From Arthrobacter castelli DSM 16402 (GTDB lineage Bacteria > Actinomycetota > Actinomycetes > Actinomycetales > Micrococcaceae), in the NCBI RefSeq assembly GCF_000430705.1, contig NZ_AUMN01000003.1:62001-126000 (forward strand): 64,000 nucleotides of DNA. The letters are read 5' to 3'. A model generated the notes under the pieces. It was given only the letters and a program-made list of their open reading frames with translations, made no database searches and was not told the origin of the DNA. Positions 44,749-53,488 of the stretch are shown one piece after another. Position 1 is the stretch's first letter; each line of letters opens with the position of its first letter. The position numbers and the translations under genes were made by a program.

Positions 44749-45908
44749 CTTTGGTTCCCCGCCTTGTCGATGGCAGCCTCCACCTCCGGATCACTCAGCG
44801 ACCCATCAGCCACAATCACTGAGACCGAGCGGACCAGCGGGTTCTCGCGTGTCGCCTCAACGGGCGCATCCCAGGCAAGGGACAGCCCGACCCCGGGATA
44901 GCCGCTGACCCGCACGAACCAGGGATCAGATGCCTCCGGTCCGGCCAGGAAGATGAGCGTTGCAGGCCGGCCCTCGAACTCCGCTGTCCAGGCCATCCAA
45001 GGAGCCACAGCACCATGCACCTCATCTTCGCCAGTGGCGCTGGCGGTCCGCACGTTAACGGCGGTGCAAGGCGGAAGCCTCCAGAAGAACCCCCCGTAAC
45101 CGCCCTGCTCGCGTCCATGGGATCCCGGGCTGCCCAGGCTCACTGGTTCGGCTGCAGCCGGGGAAAGGGTGAATTCAAGGCCGAGCTGCCACGCATCGTC
45201 GTCGAGTTGGCTGAACGACCAGTTGCGGCGTTCGTTCAATACTATGGCGCCATTGGGGCCAACCCATTCCAGGGCCTCGGACATCCGGTCCGGCGCTTGT
45301 TCAAGACCATCCGCCTGACGGATGTGGCCGTGGTCCCGACGCCAAATGTACCGCCCCGCCGCACGGCGGTAGCTTCGCCCACCCCAGAAATTAATGTCGT
45401 TGACGTCCTGGATGGCAACGCCGGCACCAAGATGCCAGACATGGTCCAGCGGCATATGATCGGATACCACCGTGCCGCCCAGCGTGGCGACGGGATGCAG
45501 ATATGGCCGCGGCGACGAAGACGTCCTGATGTGTTCCCCGGTCTGATAATGGGCGACAGCTCGTCCCGCAATCCGGGCGGTTGCCCCGGCCGGGAGTTGT
45601 TGCGCCCATGGCGCGCCGAGATCGGCGAAGGTTGCTTCCGCTTCAGTGGCGCGGTGGATCATCTCTGTGAGGCCGGCTAACACCGGATGCGCCTCCTCGT
45701 CCTCGCCCTCCCAGCGTACGTAAGCGGGATCCACCGATTCCGGCGGCGCGGCAGTGCGGACTTGGTCCAGCACGCGCATGAACGCGCCGCCGTGTTCCAG
45801 CGGCATGAGCAAGGAGGCATGGCCGGTCCGATGCTCCAGGAGGTTCTCCAACAGGTTGGATCGGCGGAAAGTTTCCTGGAACTGGCCGTCGGCGGTGTTT
45901 ACCTGCAG
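44745..45908 (-). CDS. 3' half of a frameshifted Gfo/Idh-DUF6807 fusion
   Basis: This frame has no start of its own near the junction. It begins with the missing end of a Gfo/Idh protein (LQVNTADGQFQETFRRSNLL; GGAFMRVLDQVRTA; EEAHPVLAGL) and continues without a stop into a complete DUF6807 (formerly PmoA) domain of about 280 residues. The DUF6807 part carries YLHPVATLGG, DHVWHLGAG, DINFWGG and GSHGREQGGYGGFFWR. The open frame runs on to 46004, but that stretch is out-of-frame Gfo sequence. The product was once one polypeptide with the upstream half. Confidence 0.8.
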   Translation of the reverse strand: MQVNTADGQFQETFRRSNLLENLLEHRTGHASLLMPLEHGGAFMRVLDQVRTAAPPESVDPAYVRWEGEDEEAHPVLAGLTEMIHRATEAEATFADLGAPWAQQLPAGATARIAGRAVAHYQTGEHIRTSSSPRPYLHPVATLGGTVVSDHMPLDHVWHLGAGVAIQDVNDINFWGGRSYRRAAGRYIWRRDHGHIRQADGLEQAPDRMSEALEWVGPNGAIVLNERRNWSFSQLDDDAWQLGLEFTLSPAAAEPVSLGSPGSHGREQGGYGGFFWRLPPCTAVNVRTASATGEDEVHGAVAPWMAWTAEFEGRPATLIFLAGPEASDPWFVRVSGYPGVGLSLAWDAPVEATRENPLVRSVSVIVADGSLSDPEVEAAIDKAGNQR

Positions 45909-45913
45909 AGGTC
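45899..45913. other. Frameshift site in the Gfo/Idh-DUF6807 gene
   Basis: On the minus strand the sequence reads GAC CTC TGC AGG TAA. Removing one CT of the CTCT pair gives GAC CTG CAG GTA AAC, which joins the two halves in frame (TAD-LQVNTADG). A two-base CT duplication is therefore the simplest explanation. Confidence 0.7.
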
Positions 45914-46789
45914 CGCAGTGTAATAGAAGACTGCCTGTCCTGCCGTGCCATCGATGGTGACATAGGGTTCTTCGGATTCGGCGGCGCACAACGTGAGCGC
46001 GCAAGTGACCGTTGGGCCGTTGGTGGTGCGTATCCGGATGACGGATGTGTCATCGCTTTCGATGTCGTGTGCGTGGTACAGGTCTGTGTCGACGCCGGCG
46101 ATGTCACTTGTCTCGCGGGCGCCCGCGATATGCAGAGCGGTGGCGACGGCATGTGCTAATGGATTGGTGGCCACGCCGTCGACGACGTCGGTGCCTTGGA
46201 TCCGCCGTTTTCCGGCCCAGGGGGAGCGCTGGTAGTAAGCACGTGTCCGCACCCACTGCCCGGTGGCTGAGATGCTGCGGACCTCTCCAATGCGGCCGCT
46301 GGCAATAAGGTCGGCAATCGCTGTAAGGGCGTGGGAACCCAGGCTCTGGAACCCGATCTGGACGGAGCTGCTGTTGTGGGCGGCTGCCTGGAGCAACTGT
46401 TCATACTGTTCCAGCGAAGTCACCGGCGGCTTCTCCAGGTAAACATCCGCTTCGGCCGCCATTGCGGTCAGCGCCAAGGGAGCGTGCGTTTGGATGGGAG
46501 TAGCGATGATGACAACGTCGACCGCCGGGGTGGCCCCCAGCAGTTCTTCCAACGAAGCAAAGATCGCCACCGGGGCGGGGAAGTCCAGGTGTTCCGGTGC
46601 ATGCGGGTCGGCTGCGGCCACTAACTCCAGCCGTCCCTGCTGCTGCAAGCGGCGCAGATTGACCAGGTGCTGGCTTCCATAGCCATGGACCCCCACCAGG
46701 GCGATCCGGGGCAGCGGCGTGGATGATGCCGCGCTTGCGCCGGAAGCGGACGTCTGTCGATGCTGCTGGTCTGCGGAATTGAGCGTCAT
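45899..46789 (-). CDS. 5' half of a frameshifted Gfo/Idh-DUF6807 fusion
   Basis: About 296 codons of a Gfo/Idh/MocA oxidoreductase. It has a Rossmann start RIALVGVHGYGSQHLVNL, the EKP motif in DVYLEKPPVTSLEQY, and substrate-domain strands up to EPYVTIDGTAGQAVFYYTAD. It then hits LCR-stop, whereas the other frame continues LQVNTADG. The start at 46789 follows GAGGA; longer frames upstream lack a ribosome binding site. Truncated here, the protein would lack its last 80 or so residues and the DUF6807 domain. A LacI-type operator stands at 46861. Confidence 0.8.
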   Translation of the reverse strand: MTLNSADQQHRQTSASGASAASSTPLPRIALVGVHGYGSQHLVNLRRLQQQGRLELVAAADPHAPEHLDFPAPVAIFASLEELLGATPAVDVVIIATPIQTHAPLALTAMAAEADVYLEKPPVTSLEQYEQLLQAAAHNSSSVQIGFQSLGSHALTAIADLIASGRIGEVRSISATGQWVRTRAYYQRSPWAGKRRIQGTDVVDGVATNPLAHAVATALHIAGARETSDIAGVDTDLYHAHDIESDDTSVIRIRTTNGPTVTCALTLCAAESEEPYVTIDGTAGQAVFYYTADLCR

Positions 46790-46843
46790 GCCTCTTGTCC
46801 TCGGAAGTATTGTTGACTCGGCGCACGTGTTTTTCACCTGTGA

Positions 46844-47065
46844 TCAGCACACCTTACCGTAGAAAGCGCTTTCCGGCATCGTGGCCCCTGTGAGAAAGGC
46901 GATCGCCTCGGTCAGGAACTTGCTATCGAAGATATGTCCACCGTGGTGCCAGGCGGCGGTATACCGCGCCGGATGTTCCGCATGGAGCCTGCGCAGCAAC
47001 GTATCTGCCGCCCGCATCGCGTCATGCGGCAAACAGTGGGTCGGCCTCGGCATGGTGGCGCCCAA
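46844..47065 (-). pseudogene. Possible 3' remnant of an alpha/beta-hydrolase gene
   Basis: A 73-codon frame whose middle (RYTAAWHHGGHIFDSKFLTE, then AIAFLTG) resembles the C-terminal His-containing end of alpha/beta-hydrolases or sugar esterases. No nucleophile domain is attached, and the last codons run through the GAAAGCGCTTTC operator. It is probably debris left when the neighbouring transporter block was inserted; chance resemblance cannot be excluded. Confidence 0.3.
46861..46874. promoter_or_regulatory. LacI-type operator upstream of the Gfo/Idh-DUF6807 fusion
   Basis: GAAAGCGCTTTC at 46862-46873 is a perfect 12-bp palindrome, 72 bases before the start at 46789. It belongs to the same group as the sites at 47107 and 53457. 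Confidence 0.75.
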
Positions 47066-47106
47066 AATTCGTGATTGACATCACCCAGCCGCCATGCAAC
47101 TATATA

Positions 47107-47122
47107 GGGAAAGCGCATTCCC
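47107..47122. promoter_or_regulatory. LacI-type operator at the left edge of the transporter block
   Basis: GGGAAAGCGCATTCCC is a 16-bp palindrome with one mismatched pair. It lies 306 bases before the binding-protein start. The bases from 47123 to 47412 are AT-rich. They hold a ribosome-binding-site-like AAGGAG at 47141-47146 with no gene behind it and a GACGCGTC palindrome within TGAGA...TCTCA around 47187-47208. I see no other feature there. Confidence 0.65.
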
Positions 47123-47412
47123 GGACGAGAGTATAAGTGCCGAAGGAGAAGCTGGAAACAACAGAATAAGCTTCTCAGCTTAGTCATTGAGATCACCAGA
47201 CGCGTCTCACGGTTGTAATGACCAGCAAATAGACAATTTCACATCCACGCACTGATAAATAAGGCATATCCAAGTCACTACTCGGTTTCCACTACATCCA
47301 CGTGTGTAAACCAAACGTCCCGGACTTGGCCAATGGCCCGATAGCGACGTAATAAATGAAGCAAAATACGAGACCACACTGGCGTCGAGACAAAATCACG
47401 AGGAGAGGATTA

Positions 47413-48702
47413 ATGATGACGAAGTATACAAAGCCGATAATCGCAGCGGTAGTATCGACAGCGCTCCTGTCCATTACTGCGTGCTCAGGTGGTAGCGATA
47501 CGAGCTCTAAAGACGCTGGTGCACTATCGGTAGCTTGGTGGGGATCTCAGGACAGAAACAATTACACAGTCGACTTGTTGAAGCAGTTTGAGAAGAAAAA
47601 TTCCAAGATCAAAGTGACGCCGCAATTCACTGGATGGGATGGGTACTGGGCGAAGATGTCCACCCAGTTTGCTGGGGGTTCCGCCCCTGACGTCCTCCAA
47701 ATGGATAGAAAGTATCTGCGTAGCTATGCTGAACGCGGCGCATTGATGAATTTTGATGAGACAAATCTCGACTTGAGCAAGCTTGATGAAGAAAGCCTGG
47801 CCACAGGGGAAGTCAATGATGAGTTGTATGCAATACCGACAGGTGTAAATGCAATAGCTATGTTCTACGACCCGGCAATCTTAAAAGAGGCAGGTATAAA
47901 GTTCGATCCGACTCAGCGACTGACCTGGAGCAAGTTTGCTGATATAGCAAAGAAAGTGTCAAAAGAGCTTCCAGATACGTACGGTGCGCAAAACATCATG
48001 GACGAGCTATCTTATCTCAAGTATTACGCGCGCGACAAGGGTGAACAGCTCTATAGCGAGGACATGAAGTCCATGGCCGTATCGACCGAAACCGTGGCAG
48101 ATTGGTTTCGCTACTGGTTAAAACTTCAAGAACAGGGAGTTACACCACCCGCTCAGGTGAGTGCATCCGTCGGGCACGGCGAGATCCAAGACTACCCGCT
48201 GGTGAAGCAGCAGGCCGCGTTCGGCTTCGCATGGAGCAGTCAGTACACGGCCTTGAAGGGACTGATGAACCGCCCGCTGGGCATGACGATGTTTCCACAT
48301 CTTGACAGTGGTAACCATCCATACTTTCTCAAGCCCAGCATGTATTGGTCGATTTCAAAGGAAACTTCTCAGAAGAGTGATGCCACAAAGCTCGTGGACT
48401 ATTTGATCAACAGCGCGGAAGCAAGCAAACTTCTCGGGACAGAACGCGGCGTGCCGATTAACGAGGACATCCGGGCTCAAGTCAAGTCCAGGGCAACAAA
48501 AATGGATGAGAAAGTGATCGACTTCGTTAGCAAGGTCTCCAGTGTTGCGGGCGAAGCGCCGCCAGTCGATCCGACATCGACGAGTCGCATCATCGACTTG
48601 TTCACTAAGATCGCGCAACAGGTTCAGTTTAAGAAGTTGACACCTGATGAGGCTGCAGCGAAGTTTGTGGATCAGGCAAGCTCGATTCTCAGCACCAGCT
48701 AA
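47413..48702 (+). CDS. ABC sugar-binding lipoprotein (CUT1)
   Basis: A 429-residue extracellular solute-binding protein family 1 member. The signal peptide ends in the lipobox ITAC with Cys24. The mature part shows VAWWGSQDRNNYTVDLLKQF, TPQFTGWDGYWAKMSTQFAG, GSAPDVLQMDR and YAIPTGVNAIAMFYD. AGGAGAGG precedes the ATG pair at 47413/47416. Base composition is visibly lower in GC than the flanking genes, with frequent AAA, GAT and ATA codons, suggesting separate origin. It feeds the two permeases downstream. Confidence 0.92.
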   Translation: MMTKYTKPIIAAVVSTALLSITACSGGSDTSSKDAGALSVAWWGSQDRNNYTVDLLKQFEKKNSKIKVTPQFTGWDGYWAKMSTQFAGGSAPDVLQMDRKYLRSYAERGALMNFDETNLDLSKLDEESLATGEVNDELYAIPTGVNAIAMFYDPAILKEAGIKFDPTQRLTWSKFADIAKKVSKELPDTYGAQNIMDELSYLKYYARDKGEQLYSEDMKSMAVSTETVADWFRYWLKLQEQGVTPPAQVSASVGHGEIQDYPLVKQQAAFGFAWSSQYTALKGLMNRPLGMTMFPHLDSGNHPYFLKPSMYWSISKETSQKSDATKLVDYLINSAEASKLLGTERGVPINEDIRAQVKSRATKMDEKVIDFVSKVSSVAGEAPPVDPTSTSRIIDLFTKIAQQVQFKKLTPDEAAAKFVDQASSILSTS

Positions 48703-48723
48703 ATTCCGGAGAGGCGACTCGCA

Positions 48724-49707
48724 GTGTCAACAACGAAATCTACGGAAGTAGTTCACGAGTCCGAGGCTGGTCCCTCGGAGGCTGGACGCCCACGCGCGTC
48801 GCGCCCAGCACGTAGACCGAATGACGGTATCAGAAGAAGCCTGACCGCTTATGGGTTCTTGACGCCGTGGTTGATCGGGCTCCTTACTCTGACCCTCGGT
48901 TCATTCCTGTTATCAGTCTACCTGTCCTTTACTGAGTATGATCTGTTGTCGCCACCTGAATGGGTGGGCCTCGATAATTACGCCACCATGCTCACGGACG
49001 ACCTGTTCATCACATCCTTGATGGTCACGCTGTTGTACGTCGTGGTCGCCGTTCCGGTTCGGCTAGTCGTTTCGCTTCTGTTTGCGGTGCTTCTCAGCCA
49101 AGATATCAAGGGTATCGGTATCTACCGGACATTGCTCTACATACCATCGCTGATTGGGACAAGTGTTGGCGTCGCAATCATGTGGCAGAACATATTCAGT
49201 GACCGGGGACTCATTAACATGGTGTTGATGAATATTGGGGTTGACGATCCACCAGCATGGGTTTCCTCGCCACAGTATGCGATTTACGTGATTGTCCTCC
49301 TGAGCATATGGCAGTTTGGTTCTGAAATGGTTATATTCCTCGCCGGCCTGAAGCAGATTCCAGACCCACTTTATGAGGCGGCGGCAATCGACGGCGCCTC
49401 GAAGGTTGGCCAGTTTTTCCATATAACTTTGCCGATGTTATCGCCAGTCATCTTTTTTAACTTGGTTATGGGAACGATCAATGCGTTTATGGTGTTTACC
49501 CAAGGCTATATCATCACGCATGGCGGGCCGATCAATTCAACGTTGTTTTATGTTCTGTATCTGTATCGCCAGGGGTTCCAGTATTTCCATATGGGGTATG
49601 CCGCTGCTATGGCTGTAGTTTTTCTTATCGTTGTAGCTGTCGTTGCCGGTTTCATATTCCTGACCTCCAAGTACTGGGTCCATTACGAAGACACGGAGGA
49701 CAATTAG
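48724..49707 (+). CDS. ABC sugar permease, MalF/UgpA type
   Basis: A 327-residue CUT1 membrane subunit with six predicted helices after a charged N-terminus of about 40 residues. The EAA loop is LYEAAAIDGASKVGQFFHIT, followed by LPMLSP near residue 225. GTG start, with GGAGAGG upstream. It shares the AT-richer composition of the binding protein. No ATPase is encoded alongside. Confidence 0.92.
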   Translation: MSTTKSTEVVHESEAGPSEAGRPRASRPARRPNDGIRRSLTAYGFLTPWLIGLLTLTLGSFLLSVYLSFTEYDLLSPPEWVGLDNYATMLTDDLFITSLMVTLLYVVVAVPVRLVVSLLFAVLLSQDIKGIGIYRTLLYIPSLIGTSVGVAIMWQNIFSDRGLINMVLMNIGVDDPPAWVSSPQYAIYVIVLLSIWQFGSEMVIFLAGLKQIPDPLYEAAAIDGASKVGQFFHITLPMLSPVIFFNLVMGTINAFMVFTQGYIITHGGPINSTLFYVLYLYRQGFQYFHMGYAAAMAVVFLIVVAVVAGFIFLTSKYWVHYEDTEDN

Positions 49708-49710
49708 ATT

Positions 49711-50562
49711 ATGCGTACGAAGAAGCGCCACGTACGGCTGCTGGGTACCCACGCGGTACTCATTATACTGAGCGTAATAATGATTTATCCGGTATTGTGG
49801 ATGTTGTTCTCCTCCTTTAAGCCAACATCGGAGATATTTTCCTCGCCGGGGCTTATCCCCGAGAACTGGACCTTGCAGAACTATGTCGTAGGTTGGCAAG
49901 GCGCTGGCGGGGTAGGGTTTGGAACTTTTTTTCTGAACTCGTTCCTCATAGCCGGTGCTGTTGTGGTTGGAAGCATTTTCATAGCCAGCCTTACAGGATT
50001 CGCTTTCGCGCGTTTAAAGTTCAAACTCAGGAAAATTATGTTTGCCCTGATGCTGATGTCAATTATGTTGCCGATTCAAGTAACATTGATCCCACAGTAC
50101 ATAATTTTCCACGAACTTGGGTGGGTCAACACGTTCCTACCATTGATCGTGCCAAGCTTTTTGGGCGTCAGTATTACGCCCTTCTTCATTTTCCTCATGG
50201 TTCAGTTCATTCGCGGGCTTCCAAAGGAGCTTGATGAAGCCGCCATTATTGATGGTTGTTCAACATTTCAAGTGTTTTGGCGGGTCATACTCCCGTTATC
50301 TAAGCCTGCCTTGATTACGATTTCGATATTTGCGTTTTACTGGACCTGGGATGACTTCTTTAGTCAACTGGTATATCTCAGTGATCCGAGTAAATTCACA
50401 GTTTCTACCGGGTTGAACCTGTTCCTCAGTAATGCCGGGAATAGCCAGTGGGGCGCGCTGTTTGCGATGTCGATTCTGTCCATTATCCCGGTAATAGTAA
50501 TCTTCCTATTTTTCCAAAAATACCTTGTCAAGGGCGTCTCGACGACAGGTATGAAGCTATAG
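49711..50562 (+). CDS. ABC sugar permease, MalG/UgpE type
   Basis: A 283-residue CUT1 membrane subunit with six helices. The EAA motif reads KELDEAAIIDGCSTFQVFWR, followed by ILPLSKP. It starts three bases after the partner's stop and is AT-richer than surrounding DNA, like its partner. The 92 bases to the next gene hold no terminator, so read-through into the Gfo/Idh-DUF6807 genes is likely. Confidence 0.92.
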   Translation: MRTKKRHVRLLGTHAVLIILSVIMIYPVLWMLFSSFKPTSEIFSSPGLIPENWTLQNYVVGWQGAGGVGFGTFFLNSFLIAGAVVVGSIFIASLTGFAFARLKFKLRKIMFALMLMSIMLPIQVTLIPQYIIFHELGWVNTFLPLIVPSFLGVSITPFFIFLMVQFIRGLPKELDEAAIIDGCSTFQVFWRVILPLSKPALITISIFAFYWTWDDFFSQLVYLSDPSKFTVSTGLNLFLSNAGNSQWGALFAMSILSIIPVIVIFLFFQKYLVKGVSTTGMKL

Positions 50563-50654
50563 AGTCCCTGAAGTCTAAGCAAAAACAGTGCGTTTTTGTT
50601 TGGTTGGGCGAATGTAATCCATGTCTGTTAGTCAGTTACGCCAAAGGAGAATGC

Positions 50655-51794
50655 ATGTCCGAAGTCAAACAACCATTTCGCGCCGCCGTTGTGGGCGCGG
50701 GTGGCATAGCCCGTGGAAACCATCTGCCGGCGCTGAGAGCCGAGGGCGATCGGGTCGAAGTTGTGGCGCTTGTCGATATCAACACAGAGTTGCTTTCAGC
50801 GGCGGCCGAGCAGTTCGGCGTTCCGGGTCGCTATACGGATCTGTATCAGATGCTCCAAGCTGAGGCCCCGGATATGGTAGTGGTGTGTACTCCGCCGGTA
50901 GCCCACAGGGACGCGGTAGTCGCCAGCCTGGATGCCGGGGCCTGGGTCTGGTGCGAGAAGCCCCCGGCACTGTCGTTAGCGGAATACGATGAGATGTCCT
51001 CCCACGAGCGGGCGGACGGGCCATATGCCTGTTATGTGTTCCAGCAACGTTTTGGCTCCGGGGCGCAACGGCTACGCAGGCATGTGACCGAGGGAACTCT
51101 TGGTCGGCCGTTGATAGGTATTTGCAACACCCTCTGGTATCGCGACGGGAAATATTTTGAGGTCCCGTGGCGTGGGCGTTGGGACACCGAAGGCGGCGGC
51201 CCGACTATGGGGCATGGGATCCATCAGATGGATCTGCTGGTGTCTGTGCTCGGTGATTGGCGCGAGGTTACAGCGGAGATGTCGACGGCGGCGCGGGACG
51301 TGGAAACCGAGGATGTGTCATGCGCGATTGTCCGGTTTGAATCGGGCGCCGTGGTCTCTGTTACCAACAGCCTGCTCTCACCCCGGGAGACAAGCTACCT
51401 TCGGTTCGACTTTGACGATGCAACTGTCGAACTCGAGCATCTCTATGGCTACGATAACTCCTGCTGGAAATGGACGGCCGCACCGCACCGTCTCGATCCA
51501 GACCAGTCCCCTGCCTGGCAACCGGAGCAAGATTTGGCCAGCTCCCATCGGGCGCAACTGAGCTCGCTGTTGGATTCTATGGAACGTGGCGAACGCCCTC
51601 TGGCAAGTGGCCGGGACGGACGCCGGGTGCTGGAGTTGATCGCCGGGATGTACAAGTCCGCCATCACCCGCCGGACAGTCAAGCGCACCGATATAAACCG
51701 CATCGATCCCTTCTACCGTTCGATGAAAGGCGGCACGATGACACCCGATGCACCTTTTGAGTACGCAAGCGTGGAAGGAGCGCTACATGCCTGA
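50655..51794 (+). CDS. Gfo/Idh/MocA-family oxidoreductase (DUF6807 partner)
   Basis: A 379-residue NAD(P)-dependent oxidoreductase. The Rossmann motif is AAVVGAGGIARGNHLPAL; the EKP motif is WCEKPPALSLAEY. The substrate domain has GGGPTMGHGIHQMDLLVSVL, with the His and Asp expected at the catalytic site. AAAGGAG precedes the ATG. Composition returns to high GC here. It overlaps the DUF6807 gene by eight bases. It is the counterpart of the broken fusion at 44745-46789, so the same two functions occur twice in this window. Confidence 0.9.
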   Translation: MSEVKQPFRAAVVGAGGIARGNHLPALRAEGDRVEVVALVDINTELLSAAAEQFGVPGRYTDLYQMLQAEAPDMVVVCTPPVAHRDAVVASLDAGAWVWCEKPPALSLAEYDEMSSHERADGPYACYVFQQRFGSGAQRLRRHVTEGTLGRPLIGICNTLWYRDGKYFEVPWRGRWDTEGGGPTMGHGIHQMDLLVSVLGDWREVTAEMSTAARDVETEDVSCAIVRFESGAVVSVTNSLLSPRETSYLRFDFDDATVELEHLYGYDNSCWKWTAAPHRLDPDQSPAWQPEQDLASSHRAQLSSLLDSMERGERPLASGRDGRRVLELIAGMYKSAITRRTVKRTDINRIDPFYRSMKGGTMTPDAPFEYASVEGALHA

Positions 51795-52692
51795 GTCCCT
51801 TAGCCTGCGTCGAACTGATGATTCATTAATAGTCAAGACCGCCGGTGTGGACATAGCGCGGTATGTCTTCGAGCCCACGGCGCCAACGGCGGAGGCGCCG
51901 AAACCCTTCCTTCATCCCTTGAGAACATTGCGGGGCGCTCCATTGAGCGTGCATCGACCGTGGGATCACCGCTGGCACAAGGGTCTGCAGATGACGTGGT
52001 CCCACGTTTCCGACGCTAACTTCTGGGGCGGGCCTACCTACTCCCGAGACGGTGGTTACCAATGGCGCGACAATCTGGGCAGCATCAGGCACGAAACGTT
52101 CACTTCCGTCACTGACACCGGACCGGAGGTTTCCTTCGCCGAGCGGCTGCAATGGGTGAGTCCATCGGGAGACCAATGGATGGACGAGACCAGAACACAT
52201 TCGTTCAATAGTGTCGATTCTGGACGGGGAATCTGGGCGCTCGACTTCTCCTCAACGCTTCAGAATGTGAGTGGGAAAGAGATCGAGCTAGGCAGCCCCA
52301 CGACCCATGGACGGGAGGCTGCCGGATATGCCGGGTTCTTCTGGCGCGGACCCAGGGCGTGGACGGGCGGCCGTGTGCGTTCGTCGGCATCTCCCGCGGA
52401 TGGAGGGTTTATGGGTTCCAAGGCCGACTGGCTTGCTCTCTCAGGCGAGCATGACGACTTCGACGGCGGCGGAACAGTGCTGGTCTACGCTGGTAGTTCG
52501 AGCGCGCAGGCGCCGATCAAATGGTTCGTGCGGAATGAACCATTTGCCGCCATCAGCCCCTCACCCTCATTTGATGAAGAGGTCGTGCTGTCCCATCACG
52601 ACACGCTGCAGTTGCGTCACCGTTACGTGTTTATTGACAGTTACTGCGACGACAGCGACCTGACTCGACTTGCAATGGAGTTTACGCCATGA
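51787..52692 (+). CDS. DUF6807 (PmoA-like) family protein
   Basis: A 301-residue cytoplasmic protein of the family long mislabelled methane oxygenase PmoA; its reaction is not established. It shares two strong motifs with the domain at 44745: HPLRTLRG...DHRWHKG (Asp60, His61, His64) with DANFWGG after it, and HGREAAGYAGFFWRGP (His174, Arg176, Glu177). The His-rich pattern suggests a metal or acid/base site on a beta-sandwich, perhaps acting on the sugar handled by the coupled oxidoreductase. It overlaps genes on both sides, by eight and four bases. Confidence 0.88.
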   Translation: MPESLSLRRTDDSLIVKTAGVDIARYVFEPTAPTAEAPKPFLHPLRTLRGAPLSVHRPWDHRWHKGLQMTWSHVSDANFWGGPTYSRDGGYQWRDNLGSIRHETFTSVTDTGPEVSFAERLQWVSPSGDQWMDETRTHSFNSVDSGRGIWALDFSSTLQNVSGKEIELGSPTTHGREAAGYAGFFWRGPRAWTGGRVRSSASPADGGFMGSKADWLALSGEHDDFDGGGTVLVYAGSSSAQAPIKWFVRNEPFAAISPSPSFDEEVVLSHHDTLQLRHRYVFIDSYCDDSDLTRLAMEFTP

Positions 52693-53411
52693 ATCAACCA
52701 CTATTTCCAGGCGGTACGGCCGTCAGCAATCTGCAGGTGTACGATTGGGAGGCTCCTGACGGGCTGCACGGTGGTTCCCCGCACATGCACTGTGTTTCCA
52801 CCGAGGCATACGTTGTTGTCGCCGGCAGCGGGGAAGCCCATACGATCAGTTCGGGCGGTTTCCAAGTCGAGGCGCTCAACGCCGGCAGCGTGCTCTGGTT
52901 CAGTCCGGGCACCATTCATCGTCTTGTCAACACCGGCGGCCTGGAAATAGTCGTCGTGATGCAAAACGCCGGACTGCCTGAAGCTGGAGACGCAGTGATG
53001 ACCTTTCCGATAGAAACTCTCCGGGATCCTGATGCCTACGCGAAGGCGGCCGCACTCCCCAATGAGGCTGCGGATCATGAGCGGGCGGATGCCGCCAGGG
53101 CGCGCCGCGATCTCGCTATGGACGGCTACGAGCAACTTCTGGCCGCCGTGGAACAGGACGGTGTCGCTGCCCTGGGCGAATTCCACCAACTCGCCGCCGC
53201 GCTGGTTCAACCGCGGATTGCCCGTTGGCACGAGATATGGCATGACACCGTTGCCGCTGAAACCGAACGGACCCGTCATCAGCTGAAGGCCCTGGCCGAC
53301 GGCAACTATCACCATCTTGCGGGCGGGGAAGTGGCCAGGACAGAGCAACGGCCTGGGTCACGGCTGTTCGGTATGTGCGGACGTCTGCAGACTTGGCAGC
53401 GTGTGCCGTAA
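52689..53411 (+). CDS. Cupin-domain protein with helical C-terminal extension
   Basis: A 240-residue protein. Residues 15-95 form a cupin barrel with a full metal-ligand set: His32, His34 and Glu39 (GGSPHMHCVSTEAYVVV), and His77 (FSPGTIHRLVN). The last 120 or so residues are a charged helical region (DHERADAARARRDLA; ERTRHQLKALADGNYH) that I do not recognise. It might be a sugar isomerase, epimerase or sensor. Last gene of the 50655-53411 run, joined to DUF6807 by ATGA. Confidence 0.82.
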   Translation: MNQPLFPGGTAVSNLQVYDWEAPDGLHGGSPHMHCVSTEAYVVVAGSGEAHTISSGGFQVEALNAGSVLWFSPGTIHRLVNTGGLEIVVVMQNAGLPEAGDAVMTFPIETLRDPDAYAKAAALPNEAADHERADAARARRDLAMDGYEQLLAAVEQDGVAALGEFHQLAAALVQPRIARWHEIWHDTVAAETERTRHQLKALADGNYHHLAGGEVARTEQRPGSRLFGMCGRLQTWQRVP

Positions 53412-53456
53412 CGCCGCCGATTCTGGGTTGATCCTTAAACGTTGTGACCGTAAACT

Positions 53457-53470
53457 GGAAAGCGCTTTCC
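53457..53470. promoter_or_regulatory. Perfect LacI-type operator before the second Gfo/Idh operon
   Basis: GGAAAGCGCTTTCC is a perfect 14-bp palindrome, 18 bases before the ATG at 53489 and within promoter distance. It is the best example of the operator group in this window and marks a separate transcription unit after the cupin gene. Confidence 0.8.
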
Positions 53471-53488
53471 CTTCGAGTAGGAGAACTA

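Noticed and set aside
46004-46789. Treating the Gfo/Idh and DUF6807 halves as two normal adjacent genes
   Set aside because: The second half starts with the missing Gfo/Idh C-terminus and has no start codon at the junction, so a frameshift explains the data better.
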